A DNA stretch of 64,000 nucleotides from Aquincola tertiaricarbonis (GTDB taxonomy: Bacteria > Pseudomonadota > Gammaproteobacteria > Burkholderiales > Burkholderiaceae_C), in NCBI RefSeq assembly GCF_000969605.1, contig NZ_JZUE01000025.1, forward strand, positions 1 through 64,000, written 5' to 3'. A program made the translations under genes and the position numbers. Positions 43,122-51,923 of this stretch are shown here, one piece after another. The notes under the pieces are model-generated. The model did not search any database and was not told the origin of the DNA. It worked only from the letters and a program-made list of their open reading frames with translations. The stretch's first letter is position 1; each line of letters begins with the position of its first letter.

Positions 43122-43946
43122 ACCTGGCCTGGCGCGCGCCTGCCGTCATCGAAATACCTTCCGCGGGCCGCAGCGCCGCAGCACGGCCGGGGCGACGCTG
43201 CGCGCCAAGTGGGCGTGGTGGCAACGAACGAGCGTTGACCCGGGGATTGGAGCAGCGAATCAAGGCTGAACGAGCCGCAGTGGAAGCGGCGAGATGGTCT
43301 GAATGAGCGCGCAGCCACGACCTAACTGTCGCGCACATCCCGTCCTGGCCAGTCCTGGCTGGTCGCGGCCCAATCGTCGGACATTGCGGGGGCGATTGAA
43401 ACTTCTCGTCATGACTTCACGGCAGCGGTTGCAGTCGTAGGTGAACATACTGATATTAGAGAGGCCATTGGATTCGCTTCTTGAAAGCCGCCGTTGGTCA
43501 CCGGCTGCTCCTGGCCGAAAGCGCACCATCAACGTCCGCTTCGCGGACACGTCCAAGAGAGCAAGGCGGCGCTGCCGGACCGCGGCAATCCTGGCAGCGG
43601 ACTGTCGGCGCACGATGGCCGGACATCGCCTGCGTCGAAGGCACCCTTCCAAGGTGACTGCAAGTCCGCCCTCCTCCCCGACGACCAACGGCCGTGTCCG
43701 CGAAGCGGACGGTCAACGCACCGTTGCGACCCAAAACAGGCACTCGGCTTCAGGCTCTGCGCGTCCGCCCTGCGGCGATTGCAATCCGCCGCGCTCTTGC
43801 TCTGATCTCACGCTATCGATCGCATTGCCGCCCTTCGTTACCGTGCAGGCGGAGCCCAACGACCGAGCATAATGGCGGTAGATTGCCTTGAAGTGCATGC
43901 TGGGGCATCGCAGAACCCTTGTAGACAAATTGGATGAGGGAGAACT
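43122..43946. other. Intergenic stretch with IS91 tail and repeat copy D
   Basis: No gene seen. The first ~130 bases look like the terminal part of the IS91-type element, and repeat copy D lies at 43513-43740. The ribosome site for the kinase gene (GAGGGAG) is just before 43947. Confidence 0.55.
43513..43740. repeat. Dispersed hairpin-ended repeat, copy D
   Basis: The best preserved copy. Left hairpin GTCCGCTTCGCGGAC (43534-43548) preceded by GGCCGAAAGCGCACCATCAAC; right hairpin GTCCGCGAAGCGGAC (43696-43710) followed by GGTCAACGCACCGTTGCGAC. The two ends are inverted copies of each other over about 20 bases. Confidence 0.92.
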
Positions 43947-45047
43947 ATGGCGACTTTGCCGATCGGGCCACGACCGCCCACGCCCGCACAGCTACTTGAA
44001 GGAATTGCGCTCCCCAGCGGCTGGGTGCTGGTCGAGCGGCTGAAACGAGCGCCTGGCAGCTCTGGGTCAAACTTCGGTACTGGCTATAAGGCGCAGCGGA
44101 CTGTCGGCGGCAAGACCGAACATGCGTTCGTCAAGGCTATGGACTTGGCTAGAGCGTTCGGAGCGTCCGATCCGTTCGCAGAGATGTTCAAGTTGACAGC
44201 TGAGTCGGAGTTCGAACGCCGAGCGTTGGAACATTGCAGACGCCTTTCTCGACTTATTCAGCTCATCTCTTGGGAGTACATAAACCAAGATCCAGCAGGC
44301 AATCCGTTGAATCAGGTGCTGTGCCTAATCATGGAGATCGGCGAAGGCGACATCCGCAAGCAGCTTACGCGCACAGGGGCTTTGCCAACCAGTGCCATAC
44401 TCCACGTGCTCGAGGACACCGCGCTCGGGATGGCGCAGTTGCACCGCAGCGGCATCGCGCACCAGGATGTGAAGCCGTCAAACGTCATCTCCATGACCGA
44501 CATGTCGAATGCGGCTAAGAACCTCTTCAAAGTTGCCGATCTTGGACGCATCGTGCGCAAGGGCATGGCCGGCCCCTACGATACTTATCCCTGGCCAGGC
44601 GATGGCAACTACCAGCCGCCCGAGCGCTGGTACGGCTTCGTGCCCCCGCAATGGCCGGACGCGCGCGAAGCTTCGGACGCTTACATGCTGGGCAGCTTAG
44701 CCTGTTTCCTCTTCTGCGGCGTCCCCATGCAGCCGCTTCTTGTAAGGGAGATCCCGGCCGCGATGTTGCCGGGGACATGGGCTGGCGGGTACAACGATTC
44801 GTTAATCCAAGTTCTGCGCTCCAAGCAATCAGGCATTCTGGCTAAAACTATCGCGCCAACTATCAACGAAAGGGTGCGCGATGGGGTCATCGCCATAATC
44901 AAGGAGTTGGTCGAACCGGACCCACTCAAGCGAGGCGACAAGCGAGCACGCGCGCAGACTGGCGCCCCTGGGCTTGATCGTTTCCAGCCAAGGTTCAAGC
45001 AGTTGCGTCTCCATGCTGCTATCGACGAGAAGATCAAATCGCCATGA
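43947..45047 (+). CDS. Serine/threonine protein kinase-like protein
   Basis: The 366-residue kinase fold includes a lysine in HAFVKAMD (K63), a helix-C glutamate near 88-95, a catalytic loop HQDVKPSNVI (172-181; HRD is HQD), DLG in place of DFG (198-200) and QPPE (223-226) as the APE motif. The glycine-rich loop is SSGSNFGTGYKA. The key catalytic D, K and N are present, so activity is plausible. There is no membrane segment or sensor domain. The stop overlaps the TPR gene start (ATGA), so the two are coupled. The composition is AT-richer than core genes. Confidence 0.82.
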   Translation: MATLPIGPRPPTPAQLLEGIALPSGWVLVERLKRAPGSSGSNFGTGYKAQRTVGGKTEHAFVKAMDLARAFGASDPFAEMFKLTAESEFERRALEHCRRLSRLIQLISWEYINQDPAGNPLNQVLCLIMEIGEGDIRKQLTRTGALPTSAILHVLEDTALGMAQLHRSGIAHQDVKPSNVISMTDMSNAAKNLFKVADLGRIVRKGMAGPYDTYPWPGDGNYQPPERWYGFVPPQWPDAREASDAYMLGSLACFLFCGVPMQPLLVREIPAAMLPGTWAGGYNDSLIQVLRSKQSGILAKTIAPTINERVRDGVIAIIKELVEPDPLKRGDKRARAQTGAPGLDRFQPRFKQLRLHAAIDEKIKSP

Positions 45048-46678
45048 AATCGTCCCTACCTCAGCGACGGCTGATTCCTCGCTGGCGACCAGTGGCCCAG
45101 ACGCTTGAAACCAGCGAAATCGAATCGATCCTGGATGAGCCGACAAGGAAGTTGGCGTTCGATCGCGATCTGTTTGAAGACACGATTGACGCTTGGAGAA
45201 CAAATCCAACTGCAGGCCACCTCGGTGACGTCATCTCCTTCGCGCCGGACGAGGAATTGCGCCCCGCCGTCGCCGCCGTAGTTGACGAGGCGGTTCGCCA
45301 AGGTCACGCGGTCTCGGACACGCAGAAGTCAATATTCTCGGAGGTTCGCGAACAGCTCTTGGACCCCGATGACACGCATCCCCGTGGCCAACTGGATGTT
45401 CAGTCCCGCGTGTCTAAGCTCCGCAAGGAATTGCTGGTCGCACCCGACAATGTTCTGGCCTTGTTGGACATGGCGCAGTTGCAGCTCGCCACCGGCAAGC
45501 TTAAGGCGGCAAAGCGCCACCTATTCACCGCGCTCAACCTCGCGCCCAACGGTCGGATTGTCCTACGCACTGCTGCTCGCTTTTTCGTTCATCAGGGCGA
45601 GCCCGACCGCGCACATGCGCTGATCACGCGCCATCCGGCGACGAAAGAGGATCCCTGGTTGATGGCTAGCGAAATTGCGTTGGCTCAGGTCGCAGAGCGG
45701 AATTCCGCGCTGCTTAACCCAGCCCGCCGGATGCTGCGCACCTCCAAACGCCCGTTAAGGCAACTGGCCGAACTGGCCGGTGCCGTGGCCAACCGCGAGA
45801 TGTTGGAGGGCAGTTTTAAGGAAGCACGCAGCCTTCTTCGCCTCGCCCTTGAGCAGCCCACAGATAACGTCGTGGCACAGGCGATGATCGATGGGCGCCT
45901 CATCGGCCTAAAACTGGACGAGCCGGCGATACTGCATGCGGTCACCCAGTCCTCCGAAGCCCAACTGCTGCAGTCGTGGATGACTGGTGACGAAGCATCA
46001 TCCGAAGCGCATGCGTTGAGATGGCATGCGGAAGAACCTTTCTCCAGCCGGCCGTTGCAGTTCCTGACGACCCTGTATTCGCTGCAAGGGGATTACACCA
46101 AAGCGCTTGAGTGGGTAGAGCGCGGCCTGGTCGCTGACCCGTTCGACCCGGGCTTGATCTCGAATCTGAGCTTCACACAAGCTGCTGTCGGCAGCGAGCT
46201 GGCCGCGGAGGCGACGATGAAACGAGCCCGTTCGATCGGCAACCTCGAACTTGAGCCCTTCTTCAAGGCGACCGAAGGTCTCATCGCGCTTCATCGAGCA
46301 CAATTTGATCTGGCTCGCACGTTATACCGAGAAGCCGAAGACATCTTCACGAAGACAGGCCGCGAATCACTCGCAGCACTGTGCGTTGCGCACTACGCAA
46401 AGTTCGCTTCGGAAATCGGCGCACCTGGCGCCGATGCACTGCGGCAGGAAGCGCAAGACAAGGTCAATAAGGCGCCCACGATCGACGGCCGCATCATGTT
46501 GAGTCGCCTGGCCAATCAACCCGTCCAGATCCCGGTCGAAGAGGAAGAGCAGCGACGGCTCAGCCAATGGGTGTTCGACCCGACTAGCAACACGCTGACC
46601 AAGAAACTGGGCGTCACGGCCAAGGGAGCGCCTGCGATCGTCGTGCAACCGTCCAAGCCCCCGGCTTCCCGGAAGTAA
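45044..46678 (+). CDS. TPR-repeat protein coupled to the kinase
   Basis: The 544-residue, soluble, helical protein has at least four TPR-like units (for example NVLALLDMAQLQLATGKLKA; FLTTLYSLQGDYTKALEWVE; LIALHRAQFDLARTLYREAE). There is no signal peptide. The N-terminal ~110 residues and the C-terminal ~60 (QWVFDPTSNTLTKKLG) are unassigned. Translational coupling to the kinase suggests a stable complex in which the TPR protein is substrate, scaffold or sensor. Confidence 0.75.
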   Translation: MKSSLPQRRLIPRWRPVAQTLETSEIESILDEPTRKLAFDRDLFEDTIDAWRTNPTAGHLGDVISFAPDEELRPAVAAVVDEAVRQGHAVSDTQKSIFSEVREQLLDPDDTHPRGQLDVQSRVSKLRKELLVAPDNVLALLDMAQLQLATGKLKAAKRHLFTALNLAPNGRIVLRTAARFFVHQGEPDRAHALITRHPATKEDPWLMASEIALAQVAERNSALLNPARRMLRTSKRPLRQLAELAGAVANREMLEGSFKEARSLLRLALEQPTDNVVAQAMIDGRLIGLKLDEPAILHAVTQSSEAQLLQSWMTGDEASSEAHALRWHAEEPFSSRPLQFLTTLYSLQGDYTKALEWVERGLVADPFDPGLISNLSFTQAAVGSELAAEATMKRARSIGNLELEPFFKATEGLIALHRAQFDLARTLYREAEDIFTKTGRESLAALCVAHYAKFASEIGAPGADALRQEAQDKVNKAPTIDGRIMLSRLANQPVQIPVEEEEQRRLSQWVFDPTSNTLTKKLGVTAKGAPAIVVQPSKPPASRK

Positions 46679-47229
46679 TAGCTTGAGCGATCTTGTGCGT
46701 GTCGTAAGTCGTCGGCCGGCGGCGTTCAGAGCTGCTGCCGAATCAGAGGCGCAAACACCCGTGCAAGATGCCCCAGCGGGCGGCTGGTGGAAGCTGCAAC
46801 CGGCAGCTCACAAGGGCCGGAAAGGCTCGTCCCGCGGCCCAGCAGTCCAGCGGTCGTCGCATTGCATAGACGAGCGGCAGGTTTCGCTGGCTGCCAACAC
46901 TTAGCCGCCGAACCTGACCGACACGACCGACCGCGCCCAGGCTGAAGCGGGCTTCCGAGGTCGGCCCAGCGACTCACCCATTTGGCCGAACGTGTGCCAT
47001 CAACGTCCGCTTGGCGGACACCTCCCAGAGAGCAAGGCGCGCTGGCGGTCCGGGGCGATCCTGTCAGCGGACTGCTGGCGCGCGAATGGCCGGACCTTGC
47101 CTGCGTCGAACGCACCTTGCAAGGTGACTGCAACTTCACCCTCCCCCTCGGCAACCGGCGGCCGTGTGCGCGAAGCGAACGCTCAACGCACCTTTTCGGC
47201 CCGGGACTGTCTTTCGCGCGCCTAGGACT
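46679..47229. other. Intergenic stretch with repeat copy E
   Basis: No gene. It contains repeat copy E (46984-47212) directly next to the IS5-type remnant. Protein-like short frames here are by-products of the repeat. Confidence 0.6.
46984..47212. repeat. Dispersed hairpin-ended repeat, copy E
   Basis: Left hairpin GTCCGCTTGGCGGAC (47005-47019). The right end is decayed (GTGCGCGAAGCGAACGCTCAAC). The interior shares CGTCGAACGCACCTTGCAAGG and GGTGACTGCAA with copies B and D. Confidence 0.85.
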
Positions 47230-47230
47230 C

Positions 47231-47553
47231 GGCTTTGCCATCACCAGATTGGCCAGTTCAACAGCGAGTACAGCTATCCCTGGTCCTTTGCCAGCCCCTT
47301 GTAGCGGACCTTTCGGTGGCGGAACAGGTTCCTGGCCACATGGAACGGGTGCTCGACCTTCGCGCGCACGCTGGCGCCGCACCGCTCGGCCTTCTCCAGC
47401 AGCCGCGCCCACATCTTGGTCGGATCTAGCGCCCGGCGCTTGCCCGGCTGCATGGCGGTGAACCAGGTCGGCTTGCGGGCTTCGGGTCGCTTGTCCGCGC
47501 CGTGGTAGCCCGCGTCCCCGAACGCCGATATCTCGTGTCCGCAGAAGAATTCA
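47231..47553 (-). pseudogene. IS5-family transposase, C-terminal remnant
   Basis: The minus strand encodes the DDE C-terminal part: ISAFGDAGYHGADKRPEARK, then VEHPFHVARNLFRHRKVRYK. After AKDQG the frame shifts before AVELANLVMAKPS. It is clearly related to the element at 49.7-50.9 kb, but is a different, older copy with no visible ends. Confidence 0.8.
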
Positions 47554-47748
47554 CCATGTCCGAACTGCGTTCGATCTAGGAGCAAGTGCTCGGCGGGACC
47601 ATCCCCGCGCGCACGTTCGAGCGGTACTTGATTAAGCTCGACATGCTGGCTTACACCGGGACGCCTCGATCAACCAGCGGCAAGCGGGCTAAGGCGTCTC
47701 ACAAGCGCAGCCAAAGCGGTTCCGCGCTATCCCCTCGACGCAGCTGAG
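47554..47748 (+). pseudogene. Short unidentified coding remnant
   Basis: In one frame: MSELRSI, an in-frame TAG, then EQVLGGTIPARTFERYLIKL and DMLAYTGTPRSTSGKRAKAS. The composition looks protein-coding but the frame is broken and no family is recognised. It directly abuts the IS5-type remnant. Confidence 0.3.
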
Positions 47749-47874
47749 TGGCGACCTGCAGCGTGTTCTCCACAGCAGGCTAAGCACATGAATGCGGGGG
47801 ATGTGCAAATTCACCTTGCGTTGAACCGGCCTCCCACACGCGTACCGTGTACCTCCAACATAAGGGGGATGGAG

Positions 47875-48651
47875 ATGCGTAAGTTTTTGCGGCGCACACT
47901 TGCTGGTGCGCTCGGCGCTTGGTTGGGTACGACGCTGGCAGCGCCTATCTACGATTCCATGCCGATCAACCCAACGACCGCCGGCGGTTATCACGCCGAG
48001 GTTTCGTTCATGTGGCACGAGGTCGCGGCAGGTTTCACTGTCCCGTCAGCTGGATTCGTGACCCGAATCGACACCGGCATCACGGCGACAACGTCGCTGT
48101 TGAACCCATGGGGACCCAGGGACGGCTTTGTGGTCGGCTTGGCTGACAACTCGCTGGTGACAACGCCCTCCCCCCTCTTGGCGCGCAACGAGCCGAGCGG
48201 GAGCCTCTGGCAAGCGGCGGCCTGCTCAAACGTTCGCCCGAATGAATTCATTGGCTCTGCGTGTGACAACGGCGGTTCGGCCGGGACTGGCCTGCCGGTA
48301 ACGCGGCTTGGCCTGGGCGAGCTTTTCAGCGCGGACATGAATGTCTACCTGCCGGGCGCAGGGACCTACTGGGTTTACCTCTGGATGCCCATGGACAACA
48401 CCGTGTTGACTTGGAAGGAGAGCGAAGCGGCCATGACAACCCTCCTGGCCTTTCGTGACGGCGCCTTTGCCGACAGCCCTGATCGCCCGCAGGACCGGAC
48501 TTATCTCCAAGCAGAAGGCACCTTCCGGGCCCCAGGCATGCGGATTGAATTCAACGCCGTCCCCGAACCAGGCACCATGGCACTCGCAGCGGCAGCGTTA
48601 AGTGGCTTGGTGCTGTCCCGACATTGCAAGGCGTCGGGGAGGCGCGCATGA
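47875..48651 (+). CDS. PEP-CTERM protein, first of a tandem pair
   Basis: About 258 residues from the ATG at 47875 (AAGGGGG upstream); the frame is open from 47788. Signal peptide MRKFLRRTLAGALGAWLGTT, a beta-rich domain with WHEVAAGFTVPSAGFVTRID and GTYWVYLWMP, then FNAVPEPGTMALAAAALSGL and a basic tail. Its domain is shared with the next gene. It overlaps that gene by 4 bases. Confidence 0.88.
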   Translation: MRKFLRRTLAGALGAWLGTTLAAPIYDSMPINPTTAGGYHAEVSFMWHEVAAGFTVPSAGFVTRIDTGITATTSLLNPWGPRDGFVVGLADNSLVTTPSPLLARNEPSGSLWQAAACSNVRPNEFIGSACDNGGSAGTGLPVTRLGLGELFSADMNVYLPGAGTYWVYLWMPMDNTVLTWKESEAAMTTLLAFRDGAFADSPDRPQDRTYLQAEGTFRAPGMRIEFNAVPEPGTMALAAAALSGLVLSRHCKASGRRA

Positions 48652-49457
48652 AGCCCGCCCTCCGCACCGTGGTTGTGGGTAGCTTGCTCAGCTGCGCCGC
48701 AAGCCTGGCGACGTCCGCGCCGATCTGGGACACGATGCCAACGGACTCGGCGACGCCGTTCGGCTACGGGATTGGGTCCTTTGGATATTGGCATGAGGTC
48801 GCTGCTGGCTTCACCGTCAGCTCTGCGGGATACATCACGCACATCGATGCGGCAATCACGCACACGCGGTCTATGTTCAACCCCTATGGCTCCGTGCGGG
48901 GGTTTGTCCTGGGCATCGCCGATGCTTCGCTGCCGGGTCTTGCTGCGCCGCCACGAACTGGGCGCAAGCCGCAAGGCTCCATCTGGGAAACGGGCGTCTG
49001 CTCGACAACGATCCCTCGCCCAGGTCTGATGCCGGCATGCACTTACGGCAACGTAGTTCCTGGGCTGGACGGAACGGTGATGATGGCCGAAGGCGAATTT
49101 GTCTCCAAGGACACCAACATCTTCCTGCCAAGCGCCGGCACATACTGGATGTACGTCCGGCAGCCTGGAGACGATATCTCTGCCGTCTGGAAAGCCAGCG
49201 AAAATGTGATGACGGAACTCATCGCGCTGCGAACCGGCTACAGCGACGGCGCCATCCCTCTGGACAACACATTCGTACCCATCGGTGCAGCGCGGAACGC
49301 GCCGGGGATGCGAATCGAGTTCAATGCAGTTCCTGAGCCGGCGTCCGCGTTATTGGCGGTCCTCGCCCTTGGTGCTGTCGCGGCAAGCCACCGCAGCAGC
49401 CGCGGTAAAAGCCAAGGCGTTAGTGGCGCCGCAGGCTCAACAGTGAGGGAAGCGTGA
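48648..49457 (+). CDS. PEP-CTERM protein, second of a tandem pair
   Basis: About 269 residues from the ATG at 48648, overlapping the previous stop (ATGA). It is a paralogue of the first gene: WHEVAAGFTVSSAGYITHID and GTYWMYVRQPGDD align with it. FNAVPEPASALLAVLALGAV is followed by an unusually long hydrophilic tail of about 25 residues after the basic cluster. The PEP-CTERM helix normally ends near the C-terminus, so the tail could affect sorting. Confidence 0.87.
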   Translation: MKPALRTVVVGSLLSCAASLATSAPIWDTMPTDSATPFGYGIGSFGYWHEVAAGFTVSSAGYITHIDAAITHTRSMFNPYGSVRGFVLGIADASLPGLAAPPRTGRKPQGSIWETGVCSTTIPRPGLMPACTYGNVVPGLDGTVMMAEGEFVSKDTNIFLPSAGTYWMYVRQPGDDISAVWKASENVMTELIALRTGYSDGAIPLDNTFVPIGAARNAPGMRIEFNAVPEPASALLAVLALGAVAASHRSSRGKSQGVSGAAGSTVREA

Positions 49458-49548
49458 GACGTCATCAGTCTCCCAAGGCAGACGGCCGGATCGCGTGAGC
49501 GGCCGGCCGTAGGCGTCATGCCGCCATCGCGGTGCGCCATCACTAGTC

Positions 49549-49675
49549 TCGGAACACCGCTACCGCCCCGACCAGCTGCTGAGCTTGATCCTTCAGGTTG
49601 GAGGTCGCAGCAGTACTTTGCTCTACCAGAGCAGCGTTCTGTTGCGTGGCCTGGTCCGATTCGGCGATCGCCTAG
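49549..49675 (-). pseudogene. Chemotaxis receptor gene, C-terminal fragment
   Basis: The minus strand reads AIAESDQATQQNAALVEQST, then AATSNLKDQAQQLVGAVAVF, the conserved end of methyl-accepting chemotaxis proteins. It ends at the CTAG target site where the IS5-family element inserted; the remainder of the gene lies beyond it (50858 onward). Confidence 0.75.
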
Positions 49676-50857
49676 GGACGCGCTGATCAATGGCCAACCT
49701 GAGCGACCAAGTCGGAGCCGAACTCCGATCATTGGCTGACCCGAGCCGATTCGGGGCCGATCGGCCGGCATGCGGCCTTGTCTCCGGCCCTTTCCGGGCC
49801 ACTCCGTCTGCTCAGGACGCCCCTCGGGCCTGCATGCCCATCAGTGACCGCTTGGCGATCACCAGATTGGCCAGCCCGAACAGCGCGAACAACTGCCCCT
49901 GGTTCTTGGCCAGCTTTTTGTAGCGGACCTCGCGGTGGCGGAACAGGTTCTTGACCACATGGAACGGGTGCTCGACATTGGCCCGTACGCTGGCCTTCAA
50001 CTGCTCGGCCTTGTCCAGCAGCCGCGCCCACTTCTTGGTCAGGTCCAGCGCCCGGCGCTTGCCCGGCTGCATGGCGATGAACCAGGTCGGCCCCCGGGCT
50101 TCGGGTCGCTTGTCCGCGCCGCGGTAGCCTGCGTCACCGAAGGCCGACGTCTCCTGCCCGTGCAGCAGTGCGCCGGCCTGCGTCACGTCGTTGACGTTGG
50201 CTGCCGTGCCGATGACCGTGTGCACCTGTCCGGACTCGGCGTCCACGCCGATGTGCGCCTTCATCCCGAAATGCCACCGGTTGCCCTTCTTCGCCTGGTG
50301 CATCTCGGGTCACGCTCGCCCTTGTCATTCTTCGTTGCACTGGGCGCGGCGATGATCGTGGCGTCCACGATGGTGCCAGCGCGCATGAGCAGTCCCTTCT
50401 CGGCTAAGTGCGCGTTAATCTCGTCGAACAGCGTCTTGGTCAGATCGTTGGCCAGCAGCAGGCGCCGGAACTTCAGCAAGGTGGTGGCGTCGGGCACCGA
50501 CTCACGCGACAGGTCGATGCCCACGAAGTCGCATGGACTGGCTGTCGTACAGCGCGTCTTCCAACGCCTCGTCGGCCAGCCCGTACCACTGCTGCAGACA
50601 GTACATGCGCAGCATCTTCGGCACGCCGATGGGCGGGCGGCCGACGCGGCCGCTGCGCGGGTAGGACGGCGCGATAGCCGCCTCCAGGCGCGCCCAGGGC
50701 ACGATGCGCTCCATGTCTTCGAGAAACTGCTCGCGGCGGGTGCGCTTCTTCTTCAAGGCGCACTCGGCGCTAGCAAAGCTGCGTTGGCTCATGCCGTGAT
50801 GCTGCCGTCTCAGTCCCGACCGCGCATCGCGGTCAGCCCGGATAAATCAGCGTCTCC
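49676..50857 (-). mobile_element. Complete IS5-family insertion sequence (1182 bases)
   Basis: Flanked by a direct CTAG duplication (49672-49675 and 50858-50861), matching the YTAR target preference of the IS5 group. The ends are imperfect inverted repeats (left GGACGCGCTGATCAAT, right read inward GGAGACGCTGATTTAT; 12 of 16 match). It carries one transposase gene on the minus strand, broken by frameshifts. It inserted in a decaying chemotaxis-receptor gene. Confidence 0.88.
49812..50792 (-). pseudogene. IS5-family transposase, frameshifted twice
   Basis: Three adjacent frames together make a full transposase. First, 50792 to about 50530: MSQRSFASAECALKKKRTRR, RPPIGVPKMLRMYCLQQWYG. Second, about 50524 to 50310: DLSRESVPDATTLLKFRRLL, GTIVDATIIAAPSATKN. 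Third, about 50303 to 49812: KKGNRWHFGMKAHIGVDAES, SAFGDAGYRGADKRP, VEHPFHVVKNLFRHREVRYK. The DDE residues are all represented but in different frames. The breaks are near 50527 (after YDSQSM) and 50305 (after KGERDP). Probably inactive; programmed shifting is unlikely because there are two breaks. Confidence 0.85.
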
Positions 50858-51190
50858 CTAGCCGACCTGCGCCACTCCGGCGGCCTGCTCTGCGCTGGCC
50901 GTGCTGATTTGGTTGACCACGGCGCTTACCCGCTCGATTGAGTCGACGATTACGATCATGCGGCGGCCCGCGTCGTTGCGAGTGCGCTGCCGCGGCTGAC
51001 CTACTCCGCGCTCCCATCCACTGACGCCTTGATCTCTTCGGCCGCCTGGCCGCAGCGTTGAGCAAGCGAGCGAACCTCGACGCCACCACTGCGAAGCCGC
51101 GCCCCTGCTCGCCAGCGCGCCAAGCCTCGGCGACGAATACGGCCATGGCCGAGAAACTCGGGAGCAGCTTGCCCCGCACGCTGTTCGAGT
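50858..51190 (-). pseudogene. Chemotaxis receptor gene, signalling-domain fragment
   Basis: The minus strand reads RAGEQGRGFAVVAS (the invariant hairpin tip of chemotaxis receptors), then after a frameshift EVRSLAQRCGQAAEEIKASV, and later VNQISTASAEQAAGVAQVG up to the CTAG target site. Multiple frameshifts and stops show decay before or besides the IS insertion. No sensor domain or start is visible upstream. Confidence 0.8.
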
Positions 51191-51389
51191 CTAGATCCTC
51201 TAGCGCGACTGTCGCCCTGGTCAGATATCAGATCGTGCCATCACGTATTGCCTAAAACCGCCGAAGTAGGCTACAGCGCGCGTCCAGTTCAGATTTTCAG
51301 CGCCCTGGACTTCGAGAACCGAGTCGTCAACGCAGCGACGGCGAGGCAAGCAGTGCCAACAGCATGGTCCCGGGCCCGAGCTCCCGTGA

Positions 51390-51564
51390 ACAAGCGGCGC
51401 TGCCGGCCCGTGGGAACCCTGTAAGCGAACTGTCGCTAACTGGAGGATGGCGATTGCCTGCGGCGAACGGACCCATTCACGCCGATTGCAGTCCTGCCCC
51501 CCGCTCCGCAACATGACCGCGTCCGCAAAGCGGACGGTCAAGGCACCGTCTCGACCCGCAGCGG
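51390..51564. repeat. Partial dispersed repeat, copy F
   Basis: Right hairpin GTCCGCAAAGCGGAC (51521-51535) followed by GGTCAAGGCACCGTCTCGACC. The interior AAGCGGCGCTGCCGGCCCGTG is shared; the left hairpin is absent. Confidence 0.75.
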
Positions 51565-51923
51565 GCGTCCGAATTCAAGCAGCGCACGCCCGCCATGCAG
51601 CGAACTGGTGCGCGACCGTCTGCTTGCGGACATCAGGCTGGCCCACTGAGGAGAGCGCAGTACGGCGGTTCCTGGAAAGCTTGCGCTCGGGCAAGCGATG
51701 CCATGCGCATCGGCGCGATGTCCACGGCCGAACTACATACAACGGGCAGCGTCCGCTGACGTCCAATGTCCACCTCCAGGCGCTCTCCCGGACAGGCACA
51801 GTGTGGAAAGCACATGCTTCTACCAGACTGGTGCATGCCCGTCGGCCATACTGATCGTCAGTGAACTGTTGCATGACTCCCAGGCGCAGCCCGCACGCGG
51901 ACGTTCCGCGCTAAGCCTCATCC

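Noticed and set aside
43498-43743. Small frames inside the dispersed repeat (reading VREADVDGALSA and similar)
   Set aside because: They recur only because the repeat recurs; all copies are broken differently and none has a ribosome site.
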